A DNA stretch of 64,000 nucleotides from Actinomycetes bacterium (GCA_023460975.1 JAEWOG010000090.1:124001-188000), one strand, 5' to 3'. Counted from the stretch's first letter, positions 34,689-43,718 are shown. Numbers and translations: made by a program. Notes: generated from the sequence alone by a model not told the origin.

Positions 34689-35203
34689 GGTGCCTCCAGA
34701 TTGAGGTCGGGACCGCCGTGGCCATGGAACTTCGCCTCGAGGAACCGGCTGTGCGCGATCAGCGCCTGCGCGTCGGCCCTGTTGGCGGCGTCGAGGATCT
34801 TGTCCATCGTCGCGGCAAGCAGCTCCAACTGCTCGACGAGGATCATCAGCGCGGTCTTGTGCCCGTCGATCGGGCGGGTGTCGGCCCACTCGCGCGGCAA
34901 CCTCAGGTAGCCCTGGATCGCCTCGGGGAGGTAGTCGGTCGCCGTCGCCACGACCGCATAGCCCTCCTCGCTGCCCAGACCGAGCTCACGCAGGCGCGGG
35001 AGAGTCTGGTTGATCGCGCGCGCGATGCGTACGACCCGGGAGATCACCACGGCGGGCGCGTTCTGCTCACGCAGCGTCGCGTTGACGCGATTCAGCGCAG
35101 CGAGCACGTCTTGCTCGGTGGGGGGCGCGGGAACAGTGAAGCCCACGCCCTGCCCGGAGGTGCCGTCCCCTCGGACCGTGCGCCACCACGACTTCAGCCC
35201 CAC
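34685..35203 (-). CDS. Small helical protein of unknown function, pknG operon
   Basis: A protein of 172 residues, starting MGLKSWWRTVRGDGTSGQGV. The body is helical (TEQDVLAALNRVNATLREQN, then ISRVVRIARAINQTLPRLRE, and ALMILVEQLELLAATMDKIL). It is placed between telA and the AAA gene. The position corresponds to short helical proteins often found beside TelA, but I do not recognise the family for certain. Overlaps the AAA gene by 4 bp. Confidence 0.75.
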   Translation of the reverse strand: MGLKSWWRTVRGDGTSGQGVGFTVPAPPTEQDVLAALNRVNATLREQNAPAVVISRVVRIARAINQTLPRLRELGLGSEEGYAVVATATDYLPEAIQGYLRLPREWADTRPIDGHKTALMILVEQLELLAATMDKILDAANRADAQALIAHSRFLEAKFHGHGGPDLNLEAP

Positions 35204-35261
35204 CTGTCCCCGTTTCTTTCCATGTCTTGGTGCCGCGATGGTGGGCTTGGTGCCCTACCGA

Positions 35262-36482
35262 TCACCCACTGATGTCCAGGGCACCCACCGCATTGCGCTG
35301 GTCGTGCTGGCGCACGCGGTCGACGTACGCCTTCGACTTGGTGACCTCGGTCTCGAGGACCCCGATCGTGGTCGCCATGTTGTCGAGGGCCTTGAGCTTG
35401 AACTCGTCGATCGACTCCATCGTGGCGTAGATGTTGGCGAAGGCCGCCTGCAACTGCTCCATGCCGATCGTGGAGGACGCCGCCTGCTCCTGGATCTGCG
35501 CCGAGTTGTCCCGCAGCATCTCGGAGGTCCGCTGGATCATGCCGGACGTGGTCGTGTTGAGCGCCGAGATCTGGTCAAGGACCAGCTTCTGGTTGCTCAG
35601 GGCCTGCGCCACGATCACGGCCGTACGCAGAGCCGAGACCGTGGTCGTGGTCGCGCGGTCGACGCCCTTGATGAGCTCGACGTTGTTCTTCAGGATGATG
35701 TCGATCGCGAGGTAGGCCTGGATCGAGACGGCCAACTGCGTGAGCAGGTCCTGGTGCTTCTGGCGGACGTAGAAGAGAACGTCCTGCGACATCGTGCGCG
35801 CCTCGTCGGGGTTGCTGAGCTCGAGCTCCGCGATCTTGGCCGCGACCTTGGCGTCGAGCCGCTCGGCCACGTAGATGTACTGGTTGAGCCGCCCCATGAT
35901 CGCCCAGAGGTTCGTCTTCTCAAGGTTGAGCGCGACGTTGTCCTTGTGCAGCTCGTCCTGACCGCTGCGCAGCGCGTGCAGGATCGAGTTGAGGTGGCTC
36001 TGCGACGAGCTGTACTTGCGGAAGTAGTCCTCGATGCTGTCGGTGAAGGGCAGCTTGCTCCAGAACTTGCGGGTGGACGACTGGCCCGGGTCCAGGTCCT
36101 CGACGGTCCGCCGCAGTTCGAGCAGCGTCTTGCCCACCGTCGAGCCCTCTGCGAGGCCGCCCTCCTTGAGAGCGGTGACCGGCTTGTCGAGCATGCGGTT
36201 GGACGTCTCAGCCGCCTTGCGGATGTCCGCATCGCCCATGGTGCGCACGCTCTCGGCCTGCGCCGCGAACTCGGGGCTGCCGACCTTGGACGTCGCGAGC
36301 GCCGCCAGGAAGCTGTCCACCTTGGCGTCGAGCTCGGGGACCTTGGCAGCATCGACCTGGGGCGCCATCTTGGGCGCCTGGGTCTCGACGACCGGTGCGG
36401 CTGGCTCGGGCGCGGTCAGCGTGAGCACCGGCTCCGGAGGAGACAGCGGCGTGGTCGCGGGCACGGAACCGTCGGTTGTCAT
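35262..36482 (-). CDS. TelA-family toxic anion resistance protein
   Basis: A protein of 406 residues and first gene of the ten-gene operon. After a Pro/Ala-rich lead the whole protein is a TelA/KlaA helical bundle: LAEGSTVGKTLLELRRTVED, then YFRKYSSSQSHLNSILHALR, and GQDELHKDNVALNLEKTNLW. The terminal part is IGMEQLQAAFANIYATMESI. TelA proteins were linked to tellurite resistance but are now seen as cytosolic parts of Ter-like membrane-stress systems. A start at the ATG 36482 follows about 90 bp of non-coding DNA where the operon promoter should be. Confidence 0.92.
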   Translation of the reverse strand: MTTDGSVPATTPLSPPEPVLTLTAPEPAAPVVETQAPKMAPQVDAAKVPELDAKVDSFLAALATSKVGSPEFAAQAESVRTMGDADIRKAAETSNRMLDKPVTALKEGGLAEGSTVGKTLLELRRTVEDLDPGQSSTRKFWSKLPFTDSIEDYFRKYSSSQSHLNSILHALRSGQDELHKDNVALNLEKTNLWAIMGRLNQYIYVAERLDAKVAAKIAELELSNPDEARTMSQDVLFYVRQKHQDLLTQLAVSIQAYLAIDIILKNNVELIKGVDRATTTTVSALRTAVIVAQALSNQKLVLDQISALNTTTSGMIQRTSEMLRDNSAQIQEQAASSTIGMEQLQAAFANIYATMESIDEFKLKALDNMATTIGVLETEVTKSKAYVDRVRQHDQRNAVGALDISG

Positions 36483-36572
36483 GCAGGGAGGCTACATATC
36501 TCCGCCGACGATTTCACCGGCGGCTCACCAGCGGGACAGCGAGATGTCTCGGGTCGTGGCCACGTTGTCGGC

Positions 36573-38204
36573 CTAGTACCGATATCCCGCAGCCGACTCC
36601 TCGGCCCGCTGGACGGCGTCGGCGGTCCCGAGGACTGCGGTCAGGAAGGGCACGCGGTGCAGGACCTCCACCTCGAGGTCACCACGTGCTCGCACGGTCG
36701 CCGTACGGGGAACCGCGCGCAGCAGCGCGAGCTCGCCGAACCAGTCCCCCGGCTCGAGGGTGCGTACGAACTCTCCGCCCACCAGCACCTCCGCCTGCCC
36801 AGCAACCACGACGTAGAAGTCCTCGCCCTCCTCCCCCTCCCGCACGACGGCCTCTCCAGCGGGCACGGTCTGGGTGCGTACGCTCCGGGCCAGCCGCTCC
36901 AGAACCCTCGCCGACAACAGCGACAGGAACGGCACCTGGGCCAGTCGGCCCAGTGGACCCTGCGGCACCGTCGCTTCGGCGGCGCGCTGTCTCATGCTGG
37001 CCGCCGCCATCAGCACCACCAGGGGCAGCAGGACCCCGGTCACGACGAAGGCCCCCTGCGCCCCGAACCCGAGCACCAGCAGTGGCGCGAGCGCCGTACC
37101 GAGGGCGGTCCCGGTCATCATCACCGCCTCGCTGACCCCGAAGACCGGCGTCAACTGCTCGTCGGGCAGCGCACGTTGGACCAACGTCATGACGGCGACG
37201 TCGAAGAACTGCCTGCCCGCGCCCGACACCACGAGCATGGCGACGGCGAGGAGCACCTCGGGGGCAAAGCCCGCGATCGCCAGGGGAATGCCCGTGACCC
37301 CGGCGCCCAGCACGATCGCGGGGGCGAGCCGTGCGCGACCGGCGAGCAGCACCGCGAGCACGGCCCCGACCAGCGCCCCGATCCCGACCGAGGAGTTCAG
37401 CACGCCCGGTCCGGCACTGCCCATGTCGAGCACATCCATGGCGAGCACCACCAGCAGGATGTCGAGCAGCCCGACGAGGACGTACTCGGCAAAGCTGAGC
37501 AGCAGCAGCAATCGCGCGGCGGGAGCGCTGCGCACGATCTGGAGGGTGGACTCCTACGGCACACCATGACGAGCCAACGGCACCCGTGGCCTCCTGGTGA
37601 CCAGGAGGCACAGGCCACTCGCCACGACGCTCAGGCCCGCCAGCACCACCACGACTCCACCCGGCCCGATGACCACGATGAGCACGCCGCTGAGAAGAGG
37701 GCCGAGGAACACTCCGACCGCCTCCACGAACCCCGTTGCCGCGTTGCCCACGGTCAGCGCCGCCGTGGAGTTCGAGATCTCCGGCAGGAGGGCGTGGTGG
37801 ACGGGCCGCGTCAACGTCACGCTCAAGGCCGCCGCCGCTGCGGTCACCGCCACCACCACGTACGGCGCCTGCGCGATCAGCGCGGCAGCGCACGCGCCGT
37901 AGGTGAGCGTCTGCACGACATAGCCCGCCAGCAGCGCGCGAGAACGGGACATCCGGGCCAACAGGCTGGCGCCCACGGGAGCCAGCAACGCCGAGGGGAC
38001 CAGCTGCACCAGGGCGATCACGCTGGCGGCGCGTACGCCGCCCTCGTCGAACGCCCACACCAGCAGAGTGAGGTAGCTGGCCCACTCCCCGATGCTGAAG
38101 ATGAGGTACGCGATCACCACTGCGCGCAGGTCACGGCTCCCCCATGCCTGACGCAGCACTGCGCCCCGCGACTGCGGCGCTGGGGCCACCTCGGAGGCCG
38201 TCAC
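36573..38204 (-). pseudogene. MFS transporter fused to a cNMP-binding domain, amber-interrupted
   Basis: One continuous phase of 544 codons interrupted by a single TAG at 37556-37554. Before it are 216 residues with about six membrane segments of an MFS half (LRAVVIAYLIFSIGEWASYL). After it come ESTLQIV and a second half from the GTG at 37535, with six more segments. Then a cyclic-nucleotide-binding domain follows (VPAGEAVVREGEEGEDFYVV, EPGDWFGELALLR, RTATVRARGDLEVEVL). MFS-cNMP fusions of about 540 residues are known in actinobacteria. Either the gene is dead or it makes two halves. Its GTG overlaps the stop of the broken oxidase gene. Confidence 0.8.
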
Positions 38205-38765
38205 CGCGCGATTCCGAGGTGCGAACGCCAGTAGTCGGTCACGAACACCTGCTTCGGGTCGTACGCAGCGCGCACCTCCATGAAGTCGCCGAAGCGCGGG
38301 TACGCAGAGGCCAAGTACGCCGCGCCGAAGTCAGGGTCAGCGCCGTCCGGCAGGTGCTTGCCCCAGTGCGGGCGGTGGCCGTACTGCCCCAGCACCTGTT
38401 GCGCCCAGAACTGCGGATAGAACGCCTCCTGGGGAGGGGTCGCGCTGCGACCGAAGTAGTAGAGATCGACGCGCACCACGTCGGTGCGGTACGAGGGGCT
38501 CAGCCAGAAGTTGCTGGCCTTGGCCCCATAGATCTCGCAGGCGTACGTGCCGCTGCGTTCGTAGCCGCCGCCGGCATAGAAGTCACGCAGCGTCCCCATG
38601 ACCTCGTGGGCGCGCTCGATCGGGATCCACAACTCCGTGAACTCCGTCGGCATGAAGTCGTCCGAGATCTGGTTGTCCATCGGCAGCCCGGTCCACGCGT
38701 GGTCCCAGAACTGCTGCGGCTTCCCCTGCTGCGAGCCCGCCTTGCACCACGTGTACGAGCTCTCT
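38201..38765 (-). pseudogene. D-arabinono-1,4-lactone oxidase family, 3' fragment
   Basis: Only the C-terminal third remains. Recognisable sequence starts near 38760 (SYTWCKAGSQQGKPQQFWDH) and runs through AWTGLPMDNQISDDF, TEFTELWIPIERAHEVMGTL and PHWGKHLPDG to a stop overlapping the MFS start. These are the ALO domain blocks of FAD-linked aldonolactone/alditol oxidases (about 430-500 residues). The FAD-binding two-thirds are absent. Upstream is unrelated plus-strand sequence, so a deletion joined it to another gene at about 38,765. An ATG at 38680 could give 159 residues without FAD site. Confidence 0.8.
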
Positions 38766-39506
38766 GTGGCAGCCGGTGCACCCCTGCCGCAGCTCGACTA
38801 TTTGTCGGCGGCGGCGCCGGAGCGGGACGCCGAGCGCGTCAGCGACGACCACGAGTGCCTCGTGTGGCTGCGCCGATCCCGACCGCTGCTCGAGCAGCTC
38901 GCGGACTCCGCGGACGACACAGCCGTACGGCATCGCGCCCGCGCCACGCTGGCCATGCTCTCGGTGTGCGACTCCTTCTCGCTCTCGCCCGTCCCGGCTT
39001 GGCGCAACTACCAGGAGTTCCTGGCGCGGGCATCCCAGAACCAGGGGGCCGTCGCGGACCTCATCGCCGCGAACCCGCGCGATGAGCGCTCTGCCCACTC
39101 CCAGCGCGCGCCCGCCGCACTGCTCGACGAACTGCCCGCCCAGCTGAACGACGCACTCGACCGCAGCGTCGCCAACGCGGACGGGGTGCGGGCGGCCGAG
39201 GAGCACGTGGGCCGCCTGAATCCCACCGTGCCTGCCTGCGCAGGCGCGGGCGCATGGCTCGTCGTGCGGGTGCCGTTCCTGGCACTCGAGGAAGGATCCA
39301 CCGCCGTGTGGCGGGGTGACGAGGAGGTGCCGCTGAGCCAGGTCAGCCCGATTCCTGTCGCGCTGAGTGCGATCGAGGTGATGCGGCCGCGCTACTTCGT
39401 GTTCTTCGTGCCGTTCGAGGCGGCGCCCGTGGACGCGACGAAGGAGCAACGTCGAGAGATCGGAGCCCGCTTCCTCACGGCCCTCACGACTCCACCTCAA
39501 TCGTGA
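38766..39506 (+). CDS. Hypothetical protein next to a deletion junction
   Basis: About 246 residues if it starts at the GTG 38766; no ribosome site is visible and its true 5' end may have been removed by the same deletion. Mostly helical (CLVWLRRSRPLLEQLADSAD, then RATLAMLSVCDSFSLSPVPA) with a C-terminal strand region (AWLVVRVPFLALEEG and MRPRYFVFFVPFE). No family recognised. Codon use is like the host's. Converges on the sigma-factor gene with a short overlap (39497-39506). Confidence 0.5.
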   Translation: MAAGAPLPQLDYLSAAAPERDAERVSDDHECLVWLRRSRPLLEQLADSADDTAVRHRARATLAMLSVCDSFSLSPVPAWRNYQEFLARASQNQGAVADLIAANPRDERSAHSQRAPAALLDELPAQLNDALDRSVANADGVRAAEEHVGRLNPTVPACAGAGAWLVVRVPFLALEEGSTAVWRGDEEVPLSQVSPIPVALSAIEVMRPRYFVFFVPFEAAPVDATKEQRREIGARFLTALTTPPQS

Positions 39507-40801
39507 GCCCGCGCCTCCCGCTCACGGCGCAGCAGCACCGACCGCTCCCCCGCGTTGTCGGTCCGGGCTGCGGCCTCACCGAACTGAGCCGCGGCAGCCG
39601 CGTACTGGCCCGAACGTTCGAGGAGGTCACCCCGCACGGCCGGCACCATCGGTGAGCCAGCCAACTCGTCCGAGTCGATCGCCGCCAACACCTGAAGTCC
39701 GGCCGCTGGCCCGTGCGCCCTGCCGTACGCCACGGCACGGTTGACCTCGACGACGGGGCCGGGCGCCGCCTGGGCGAGCACGTCGTACAGCTCGGCGATG
39801 CGGTCCCAGCGGGTGTCCTCGGCCCGCGCCGCGCGAGCATGCTCGGCGGCGATGGCGGCCTGGAGGAAGTAGCGCCCCACGGGCGTTCCGCGAGCCGCCC
39901 ACTGCGTCGCCTCGCCCAGCAACGCGAGTCCGCGACGGATGGCCTCTTCGTCCCAGGCCCGGCGATCCTGGTTCTCCAGCAGGACCGGCTCGCCCGCGGC
40001 ATCGAGACGGGCGGCGCTGCGCGAGCCTTGCAGTTCGAGGAGCGTCAGCAGGCCCAACGCCTCGGGTTCGCCGGGCGCCAGTTCGGCCAGCATGCGTGCC
40101 AGCCGCGTCGCCTCGGCCATCAGGTCCCGACGCAGCCAGTCGTCGCCGGCGCTCGCGCTGTATCCCTCGTTGAAGATGAGGTAGACCACGGCCGCGACGT
40201 CGTCGAGCCGGTCAGCACGCTCGGCTCCGGTCGGCAGGTCGAACTCCGCCCCGGCGCGCACCAACGTCTGCTTGGCCCGCGAGATCCGCTGCCCCATCGT
40301 CGCCTCGGAGACCAGGAACCCCCGGGCGATCTCCTGGGTACTCAGCCCTCCGACGAGTCGCAGCGTCAGCGCCGCACGCGAGGCAGCGCTGAGAACGGGA
40401 TGGCACGTCAGGAACATCAACCGAAGGACGTCGTCCTCGATGTGGTCCACCTGTGCGTCCAGATCCTCCATGGCGTCCTCTCCCGCCAGGGCGTGCGCGA
40501 CCTCCTCGGTGCGGCGTTGCAGCGTCTCGGCGCGCCGGAAGTGGTCGACTCCCCGGCGTTTGGCCGTGGTCATCAGCCAGCCGGCGGGGTTGGCTGGCAC
40601 TCCCGTGAGTGGCCATTGCTCCAGGGCAGCGAGCAGCGCATCCTGCGCGAGGTCCTCGGCGAGGGCGACGTCACGGGTGATCCGCGTGAGCGCGCCGACC
40701 AGGCGGGCCGATGAGGTCCGCCAGGTCGCCGTGACCAGTTCATCGATGGCGTCGCCTGACACGGGGGCAGCGTACGCTCCGCCGCCCCCGTCAGGGCTCA
40801 C
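39497..40801 (-). CDS. ECF42-type RNA polymerase sigma factor
   Basis: A protein of 434 residues from the GTG at 40801; a GTG near 40765 is also possible. Region 2 (ALTRITRDVALAEDLAQDAL, then PANPAGWLMTTAKRRGVDHF) and region 4 (LTLRLVGGLSTQEIARGFLV, then SEATMGQRISRAKQTL) are followed by a 250-residue helical C-terminal extension (DUF6596 and TPR-like). This architecture defines ECF42, which has no anti-sigma factor. In that group the C-terminal domain controls activity and the partner is a YciI/DGPF protein, found directly upstream. Confidence 0.92.
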   Translation of the reverse strand: MSPDGGGGAYAAPVSGDAIDELVTATWRTSSARLVGALTRITRDVALAEDLAQDALLAALEQWPLTGVPANPAGWLMTTAKRRGVDHFRRAETLQRRTEEVAHALAGEDAMEDLDAQVDHIEDDVLRLMFLTCHPVLSAASRAALTLRLVGGLSTQEIARGFLVSEATMGQRISRAKQTLVRAGAEFDLPTGAERADRLDDVAAVVYLIFNEGYSASAGDDWLRRDLMAEATRLARMLAELAPGEPEALGLLTLLELQGSRSAARLDAAGEPVLLENQDRRAWDEEAIRRGLALLGEATQWAARGTPVGRYFLQAAIAAEHARAARAEDTRWDRIAELYDVLAQAAPGPVVEVNRAVAYGRAHGPAAGLQVLAAIDSDELAGSPMVPAVRGDLLERSGQYAAAAAQFGEAAARTDNAGERSVLLRREREARAHD

Positions 40802-40814
40802 TCAGGCGTCAGCG

Positions 40815-41192
40815 TCAGGCGTCAGCGGGCTGCGGCGGCTCGTCGGATACCTGACGCAGCGTGGCCACCATCGCGCACTCAGGCCAGTGCCTGGCGTGCA
40901 GCTCGGCGAACTCGCGTTGCGCGGCGACGGCCTCCTCGATGCTGTCGAACTGGAGCAGCGACCAGCCGCCGACCACTTCCTTGGCCTCCGCGTACGGGCC
41001 GTCCACGCGTGTCGTCTCACCTTGGCGGACGACGAAGTTGACGGCGTCCTCGGTGCCGTAGAGGCCGCCGCCGTCGAGGAAGGCTCCCTTGGCCGCCTGG
41101 TCGGTGATGTAGACCTCCATCGCGTCGAAGAGCGCCTGCGGGGGCATCCCGATGCCCTCTTCCATCCGCACGAATCCCATGAATCGAGGCAT
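40815..41192 (-). CDS. YciI/DGPF-family protein, partner of the ECF42 sigma factor
   Basis: A protein of 125 residues from the ATG at 41192, with AAAGGA eight bases upstream. Ferredoxin-like YCII domain: FMGFVRMEEG, then GGLYGTEDAVNFVV, DGPYAEAKEVVGGW with the DGPY signature, and SIEEAVAAQREFAELH. DGPF proteins are regular neighbours of ECF42 and are thought to be their targets or effectors. It ends 14 bp before the sigma gene start, so both are co-transcribed. Confidence 0.9.
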   Translation of the reverse strand: MPRFMGFVRMEEGIGMPPQALFDAMEVYITDQAAKGAFLDGGGLYGTEDAVNFVVRQGETTRVDGPYAEAKEVVGGWSLLQFDSIEEAVAAQREFAELHARHWPECAMVATLRQVSDEPPQPADA

Positions 41193-41297
41193 GATGCTCA
41201 GTCCTTTCGGTTGGAGTGTTCTCGCCCATGTGTCGTACGAGCGCACGCCGTTTCGACATCAGGCCCCAGACTTTTTTCGTGAGGTGCCACCAGCGCG

Positions 41298-41525
41298 TCA
41301 CTGGGCGCCGTCGTCACCACCCTCGATGCGGAACCCGACCTTCATCTGGACCTGGAAGTGCTCCACCGCACCGTCCTTGATCTGTCCGCGGACCTGAGTG
41401 ACCTCGAACCAGTCGAGATGACGCAGCGTCGTGGCTGCTTGAGCGATGCCATTGCGTACGGCCTCCTGGATCCCTTCGGGAGAGGTGCCGACGATCTCCG
41501 TGACCCGATACGTGCGATTCGTCAT
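41298..41525 (-). CDS. Dodecin, flavin-storage protein
   Basis: A protein of 75 residues, the usual dodecin length. The pattern is TYRVTEIVGTSPEGIQEAVR, then TTLRHLDWFEVTQVRGQI and FQVQMKVGFRIE. The central Trp (DWFEV) stacks on the flavin. Forms a hollow dodecamer that stores FMN/FAD or CoA. About 100 bp separate it from the YciI gene, so it is probably a separate unit. Confidence 0.95.
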   Translation of the reverse strand: MTNRTYRVTEIVGTSPEGIQEAVRNGIAQAATTLRHLDWFEVTQVRGQIKDGAVEHFQVQMKVGFRIEGGDDGAQ

Positions 41526-41566
41526 CTTCCGACACTAGACCTGAGCTGGCGCGAGGACCACTGACC

Positions 41567-42349
41567 TCAGCCACCAGACGGATCGAACGGCCTGCGCTCC
41601 AGCACCTTCCCGTCGAGGTCCGTGACGACGTACGCCGACTCCTGGAACTCGTTGCTCACCGTGATGACGATGGTTGGCTGGTCGGCGTCGGCCCAGTGCT
41701 GGATGGACAGGCTCGAGTCGACGGGCTCCGGCACTCCCAGCGTGCTCTCAGCCTCGGCGAGGGTGACCTCCAGCGCGTCGAGGTCGACGTCCGCGAGGTC
41801 GAACTCGAGGTGCTCGCCTGCAGCGCGCACATCGTCCACCTCCTTGAACCCTCCCTCGGTCAAGCGCCACTGCTGGTACCTGGCTCGGCCGTCCTGCGTG
41901 GGGACCGTGATGGTCGACAACGGGTAGCCGAGCACGACCCCGTAGCTCTCGGTGGTGTGGAACGCGCCAGCCTGCGCATCGATCACCTCACCGAGGTCCT
42001 CGGCGGGCACGGTGTACTCCTGGTGCACGGGCGGGGCAGGCGCAGGGTCGTCGGTGAGCTCTGCCACCGCGATGCCCCCTGCAACCACGAGGACCAACGC
42101 GCCCACCGCCACCGTGACCCGTCGTGGAATCCGGCGCCACCAGCGTGCGCGCCGCACGGGTACGACAGCGCCGCGCAGGTCGACGGTGACCTGGTCCAGG
42201 TCGCCCACGTGGGTGGCCACCAGCGCCCGATGCACCCGGTCCTCTCGCTGCTCCTCGGTGAGCTGGCCGTCCGTGAAGGCGGCGTTGATCAACTCGACGG
42301 CGGCATCACGTTCGGCCGTCCGAGCACGTTTCCACGAGGCCAGTGCCAT
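41567..42349 (-). CDS. Membrane protein with N-terminal SHOCT/DUF1707-like domain (copy 1)
   Basis: A protein of 260 residues from the ATG at 42349. The N-terminal DUF1707-like block is ERDAAVELINAAFTDGQLTE, then EQREDRVHRALVATHVGDLD. One membrane helix (VTVAVGALVLVVAGGIAVAE, about residue 80-100) and an outer domain of about 150 residues follow. It shares layout and tail pattern (QPTIVITVSNEFQESAYVVT) with the next gene, so the two are tandem duplicates. TGATG overlap with copy 2, and GGAGGAGGG as ribosome site. Confidence 0.8.
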   Translation of the reverse strand: MALASWKRARTAERDAAVELINAAFTDGQLTEEQREDRVHRALVATHVGDLDQVTVDLRGAVVPVRRARWWRRIPRRVTVAVGALVLVVAGGIAVAELTDDPAPAPPVHQEYTVPAEDLGEVIDAQAGAFHTTESYGVVLGYPLSTITVPTQDGRARYQQWRLTEGGFKEVDDVRAAGEHLEFDLADVDLDALEVTLAEAESTLGVPEPVDSSLSIQHWADADQPTIVITVSNEFQESAYVVTDLDGKVLERRPFDPSGG

Positions 42350-43164
42350 CAGCCCTCCTCCCGCTCGCCGAACGGCGTCTGAGTGAGCACCCGCCCCGAG
42401 AAGTCCGTCGTGACACGCGCCTGTTCCATGTAGTCGTTGCGCAGGATGAGCGTGATCCGCTCGGCGCCGTCCGGTTGTGGCGACAGGACGGTCGTCACGC
42501 TCGAGACGTCCTCGACCTGCAACGTCTCGACGCTGGTGCGCACGACGTGATCGACGGCGGCCACATCGATCTCGGCCAGATCGAGCGTCCCCGGCGAGCC
42601 TCCGTGCACCGATCCGACCCGCCGGAAGGAACCGTCTTCCCACCGCCAGCGCTGGAATCGGGGCAGATCGGCCTCCACTGGCTGCTCGAACGTGGCGTAG
42701 TCGTCGTCGATCTGGACCCACCCGATGTCGGTGGCACCGAACTGGCGGGCATAGGCGGCTCGGAACTTTTCCAGCCCACTGGAGTGCCGTTCCTCGCCGA
42801 CGGCGACAACGACATCGTCCGACCTGGTCTGCTCAAGGACGACGGCCGCACCGAGCCCGCACACGAGCGCCGCCGCGGCCGCGCCGACAGCGACCTTGGT
42901 ACCACGCGAGGTCCGATCCCACCAAGCGCGGAGAGGTCCCAGGGCCCTGGCGCGCCACGACGGTGGGGGTGGCGGCGGCCCTCGAAGGTCGTCGATGCAC
43001 CTCTCGAGGCGCCAGGCGTTGTCGGCTGCGTGCACACCCGCCACCCGCTCCTCGTACTCCGCGAGGGTGATCTGGCCGTCGCCGTACGCCGCGAGCAACG
43101 TGACGAGCGCTTCCTCGCGCACGGCAGAGGTGGGCGGCGACTGACGATCCCGCATCCCCGACAT
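42349..43164 (-). CDS. Membrane protein with N-terminal SHOCT/DUF1707-like domain (copy 2)
   Basis: About 271 residues from the ATG at 43164 (43155 and 43236 are alternatives). Same architecture as copy 1: REEALVTLLAAYGDGQITLA, then EYEERVAGVHAADNAWRLER, one membrane helix (GTKVAVGAAAAALVCGLGAA) and an outer domain ending ERITLILRNDYMEQARVTTD. DUF1707 proteins are common in actinobacteria, and their role is unknown. First gene of the pair. Confidence 0.75.
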   Translation of the reverse strand: MSGMRDRQSPPTSAVREEALVTLLAAYGDGQITLAEYEERVAGVHAADNAWRLERCIDDLRGPPPPPPSWRARALGPLRAWWDRTSRGTKVAVGAAAAALVCGLGAAVVLEQTRSDDVVVAVGEERHSSGLEKFRAAYARQFGATDIGWVQIDDDYATFEQPVEADLPRFQRWRWEDGSFRRVGSVHGGSPGTLDLAEIDVAAVDHVVRTSVETLQVEDVSSVTTVLSPQPDGAERITLILRNDYMEQARVTTDFSGRVLTQTPFGEREEG

Positions 43165-43240
43165 ACCGAGGAGTGTGTCCACGAATGGGCTGCCAGAAAC
43201 CTGACGGCGGCCCTCCTCGAGCGCTGCACGCGCCAAATCA

Positions 43241-43258
43241 TATCCCCCCGGGGGGTTC
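43241..43258. promoter_or_regulatory. CsoR-like palindrome upstream of the AhpD-type gene
   Basis: TATCCCCCCGGGGGGTTC: six C followed by six G, framed by A/T-rich bases. It resembles the ATACCCC...GGGGTAT operators of CsoR/RicR-type metal or persulfide sensors. It lies 56-73 bp before the ATG at 43314. No CsoR gene is in the window. Confidence 0.5.
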
Positions 43259-43313
43259 TGTCACGGTGGGTGAACATCCTCCAGATGAGCACCGATTCCC
43301 GGAAGGCGCGGCC

Positions 43314-43700
43314 ATGACTCACGACTCCACCGGCTCCCCCCACGGCAAGGCCGTTCTGCGGGACATCGCTCCCCTCCACGGCGAGCTGCGCCGAGCCATT
43401 CCAGAGGTGTACGCCGGATTCGGGGCACTGTCGAAGGCCGCCTTCACCGACGGAGCCCTGGACCGCAAGACCAAGGAACTGATCGCCTTCGCCATCGGCG
43501 TGGTCGAGGGATGCGACGGCTGCGTCGCCTCGCACGGCCAGGCCGCAGCCCGGGCGGGCGCCACGCCGCAGGAGGCAGCCGAGGCCATCGGCGTCACCTT
43601 CCTCATGCACGGCGGACCGGCCACCATCCACGGAGCCCGCGCCTTCGACGCCTTCTGCGAGTTCGTCGACGCCATCGACGCCGGAGAAGCGCCAGCCTGA
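43314..43700 (+). CDS. Carboxymuconolactone decarboxylase family protein, AhpD-like
   Basis: A protein of 128 residues from the ATG at 43314 (GGAAGGCGCGGCC upstream). CMD fold with the redox motif CDGC followed by VASHGQAA, as in AhpD alkylhydroperoxidases (CxxC...H). The conserved lead is FGALSKAAFTDGALDRKTKE, then LIAFAIGVVEGCDGC. Probably an antioxidant or thiol-disulfide enzyme. The CsoR-type site upstream suggests response to metal or reactive sulfur, an inference. Confidence 0.88.
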   Translation: MTHDSTGSPHGKAVLRDIAPLHGELRRAIPEVYAGFGALSKAAFTDGALDRKTKELIAFAIGVVEGCDGCVASHGQAAARAGATPQEAAEAIGVTFLMHGGPATIHGARAFDAFCEFVDAIDAGEAPA

Positions 43701-43718
43701 CGCCTCCTCGATGCCGGG

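Noticed and set aside
36573..37535. Separate gene: six-pass protein with cNMP domain
   Set aside because: It is in phase with the upstream half, and only one stop codon and six codons separate them. A broken fusion is the simpler view, although two products remain possible.
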